Below are positions 62,360 through 64,000 of a stretch of DNA of 64,000 bases, piece by piece. Below the pieces are notes generated by a model that worked only from the letters and a program-made list of their open reading frames with translations, made no database searches and was not told the origin of the DNA. Numbering within the stretch: the stretch's first letter is position 1; every line of letters starts with the position of its first letter. The stretch is from the NCBI GenBank assembly GCA_018433765.1, contig JAHDQO010000005.1:146310-210309 (forward strand), given 5' to 3'. The position numbers were made by a program, and so were the translations under genes. The stretch comes from Tissierellales bacterium. Lineage in GTDB: Bacteria; Bacillota; Clostridia; Tissierellales; Sedimentibacteraceae.

Positions 62360-62655
62360 AACGAGAAACGAGTAAGTAAAAACGAGTAACATGGTAGTTT
62401 TGCTTTGGTAAAACAAATTAAGATAAAAAATAAAGAGGTAAGAGGGAAGGTTAACTTTGCTCTTACCTTTTCAATTATAAAATATTTTTGTGTTATTTTG
62501 TGTAATTCCGTGGTTAATTCATAGTTAATAAAATTGTTACTCGTTACTCATTACTATTTACTCGTTTAACTATTACGCCATCTTGAGCGATAGTCGAAGG
62601 ATCTTGTGCCAATAAATTCAGTGTCCTTCCGTGTAATTCCGTGGTTAATAAAAAA
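62360..62655 (+). repeat. Mosaic repeat region between two convergent genes
   Basis: ACGAGAAACGAG, ACGAGTAACATGG, then GTTTTGCTTTGGTAAAAC (62397-62414), a possible terminator hairpin GGTAAGAG (62437-62444) / CTCTTACC (62460-62467), TGTGTAATTCCGTGGTTAATT (62500-62520), GTTACTCGTTACTCATTACT, GCCATCTTGAGCG..CGAAGGATCTT (62577-62605), and a second CCGTG module (62619-62649). Two CCGTG modules flank one CCTGAGCG-type module, as in the 44.7-45.0 kb region. Confidence 0.8.
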
Positions 62656-62679
62656 ATATTTATCTTTTATTATAGTTTC

Positions 62680-64000
62680 TCAATTTTCAGCTATTAATGT
62701 TTTATTCTCTTTTTTACTATTCATATTGCGATAAGCAGTGGTTAGCATTAGTTTTATTCTGTTAATTTGATTAACTTCACTTGCTCCGGGATCGAAATCA
62801 ATAGGAGCAATATTTGAAAGAGGATAAGAATTTTTTAATTCTTTTATCATACCTTTTCCAGTTATATGGTTAGGAAGACAAGCAAATGGCTGTAAGCATA
62901 CTATGTTGTTAACTCCGCTTTCAATAAGTTCAATCATCTCAGCTGTTAAAAACCATCCTTCACCTGTTTGATTGCAAAGAGAAAGATGCTTTTCAGCTCC
63001 AGCAGCTAGTTCTCTTATATTTAAAGAAGGCTTAAAACGTCTGCTCTTTGTAAAAGCGGTGCTAGATACTTTTTTATATGTTTGCAATATTTTCAAAGCA
63101 GATGAGGAAATTATATTGTTTTTAAATGTACCATTAATTAGCTCCTTATATTTAATAATGCTGTTGTAAGAACAGTATAAAAAAAAATCTAAAAAATCAG
63201 GAACAACAACCTCTGCACCTTCTTCTTCCAATAATCCAACTATGTCATTGTTAGCAGTAGGGTGAAATTTGACTAATATCTCTCCTACAACTCCAACTTT
63301 AGGTTTCTTTATATTTTCATTTATTTCTAAACTATCAAAATCGTGAACTATACCGTTAACAGTTTCTTTAAAATGTTTAAATCCACCAGATTCTATTGAT
63401 TCATGACATTTCTTAACCCAATGATTATATAATTTATCAGCAGATCCTTTTACTTTTTCATAAGGCCTAGTGCTGTAAAGCACTTTCATAAAAACATCGC
63501 CGTACACAACACTCATGATAATGTTATGTAACAAGTTTGCAGAAACTCGAAAACCCGGATGTTTATCTATTCCTGCAAAGTTTGCAGCAACTACGGGAAT
63601 TTTATCAAAACCTGAATCTGATAATGCTTTTCTAATAAAAGATATGTAATTGGTAAATCTGCATCCACCACCAGTTTGCGCAATTAATAAAGTTGTATTA
63701 TCAAGGTCATATTTGCCTGACTTCAATGCATTAATCATCTGCCCTGTTACAATAATTGAAGGATAGCATGCATCGTTGTTAACCACCTTAAGTCCTTCAT
63801 CAATTGCTTTTTTATCAACTGAAGGAAGCACCTCAAGATTGTAACCAGCTTTCCTTCCAGCAGTTTCAAAAAACTGAAAATGTATAGGAGACATCTGCGG
63901 AGCTAAAAGAGTATGTTTCTTCTTCATCTCTTTAGTAAATATAATACGTTTAGGTATATCTTTAACTTTTCTAGGAACAAATCCTTTCTTATCACGTTCA
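62680..64000 (-). CDS. 2-hydroxyacyl-CoA dehydratase activase-related protein, C-terminal part (cut by window edge)
   Basis: The open frame continues without a stop to the right edge, so the Met at 63927 is internal and the true start lies outside. At least 440 residues are visible. The text [54 protein letters not shown] and [20 protein letters not shown] matches the C-terminal half of the large activase-related proteins (DUF2229/COG3580-3581) whose N-terminal parts are BcrAD/BadFG ATPases. These enzymes accompany dehydratases that ferment amino acids such as glutamate. The conserved cysteines in DACYP, GGGCRF and QPFACLP are present. A repeat region precedes the convergent PAP2 gene. Confidence 0.85.
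   Translation of the reverse strand, partial: ERDKKGFVPRKVKDIPKRIIFTKEMKKKHTLLAPQMSPIHFQFFETAGRKAGYNLEVLPSVDKKAIDEGLKVVNNDACYPSIIVTGQMINALKSGKYDLDNTTLLIAQTGGGCRFTNYISFIRKALSDSGFDKIPVVAANFAGIDKHPGFRVSANLLHNIIMSVVYGDVFMKVLYSTRPYEKVKGSADKLYNHWVKKCHESIESGGFKHFKETVNGIVHDFDSLEINENIKKPKVGVVGEILVKFHPTANNDIVGLLEEEGAEVVVPDFLDFFLYCSYNSIIKYKELINGTFKNNIISSSALKILQTYKKVSSTAFTKSRRFKPSLNIRELAAGAEKHLSLCNQTGEGWFLTAEMIELIESGVNNIVCLQPFACLPNHITGKGMIKELKNSYPLSNIAPIDFDPGASEVNQINRIKLMLTTAYRNMNSKKENKTLIAEN

Noticed and set aside
1..64000. tRNA, rRNA or T-box elements
   Set aside because: No cloverleaf, CCA-type 3' end, 16S/23S signature or T-box (TGGNACC) motif was recognised in any gap.

Overview
The window is AT-rich DNA from a low-GC, anaerobic, endospore-forming Firmicute of the Clostridia/Tissierellia type. 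Evidence includes strong GGAGG ribosome sites, AGA-dominated arginine codons, SpoVG and SpoVT, an agr quorum system, a putative Re-citrate synthase, the 2-selenouridine tRNA enzyme SelU, and a 2-hydroxyacyl-CoA dehydratase activase relative. A Sedimentibacter-like organism would fit, but no 16S gene is present and the genus is a guess.

Layout. 1-6.2 kb: tail of a TauE/SafE permease, an amidohydrolase, a YhaO/YhaN-type nuclease-ATPase pair and a third metallophosphoesterase. 6.2-7.8 kb: a promoter, a ZTP riboswitch with a terminator, then an N-formylglutamate amidohydrolase-family gene and a folate ECF S component. 8-11.5 kb: MoxR/DUF58/DUF4129 operon. 11.5-14.4 kb: threonine degradation (tdh, kbl). 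14.4-18.5 kb: a compact minus-strand RiPP cluster made of a 38-residue Cys/Gly/Ser precursor, a radical SAM-SPASM maturase, an ABC exporter and an HExxH metallopeptidase. 19-23.1 kb: sbcDC. 23.3-35 kb: pspC-like gene, murC, and the housekeeping block purR-spoVG-glmU-prs-pth-mfd-prsA-spoVT, close to the Bacillus order. 35.1-38.1 kb: agrAC facing agrBD. 38.2-43.4 kb: an orphan short transcription unit, an SLH protein, a nitronate monooxygenase relative and adenine deaminase. 43.5-49 kb: an accessory zone with two unknown exported proteins, a nucleosidase overlapping a spore-photoproduct-lyase-like radical SAM gene, and a histidine phosphatase. 49-52.3 kb: selU, a zinc-ribbon membrane protein and a condensation-type acyltransferase. 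52.5-61.4 kb: Re-citrate synthase, aconitase, isocitrate dehydrogenase and pyruvate carboxylase, which together make 2-oxoglutarate from pyruvate. The right end holds a PAP2 phosphatase and a large activase-related gene cut by the window edge.

The two most unusual things are the RiPP cluster and the intergenic DNA. About a dozen gaps are filled with a mosaic of the same short modules, which are small hairpins and recurring phrases built around ACGAGTAAC/GTTACTCGTT, GTTTTACnnnnGTAAAAC, GTCATCCTGAGCG..CGAAGGATCTT, TTCCGTG..CCGTGGTTAA and GATTTAC..GTAAATC. They often occur in the same order and sometimes as near-identical copies of 110-120 bp. They do not look like insertion sequences, because they carry no gene, and they lie only between genes.

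All calls come from reading sequence and remembered family motifs. No database search was run.
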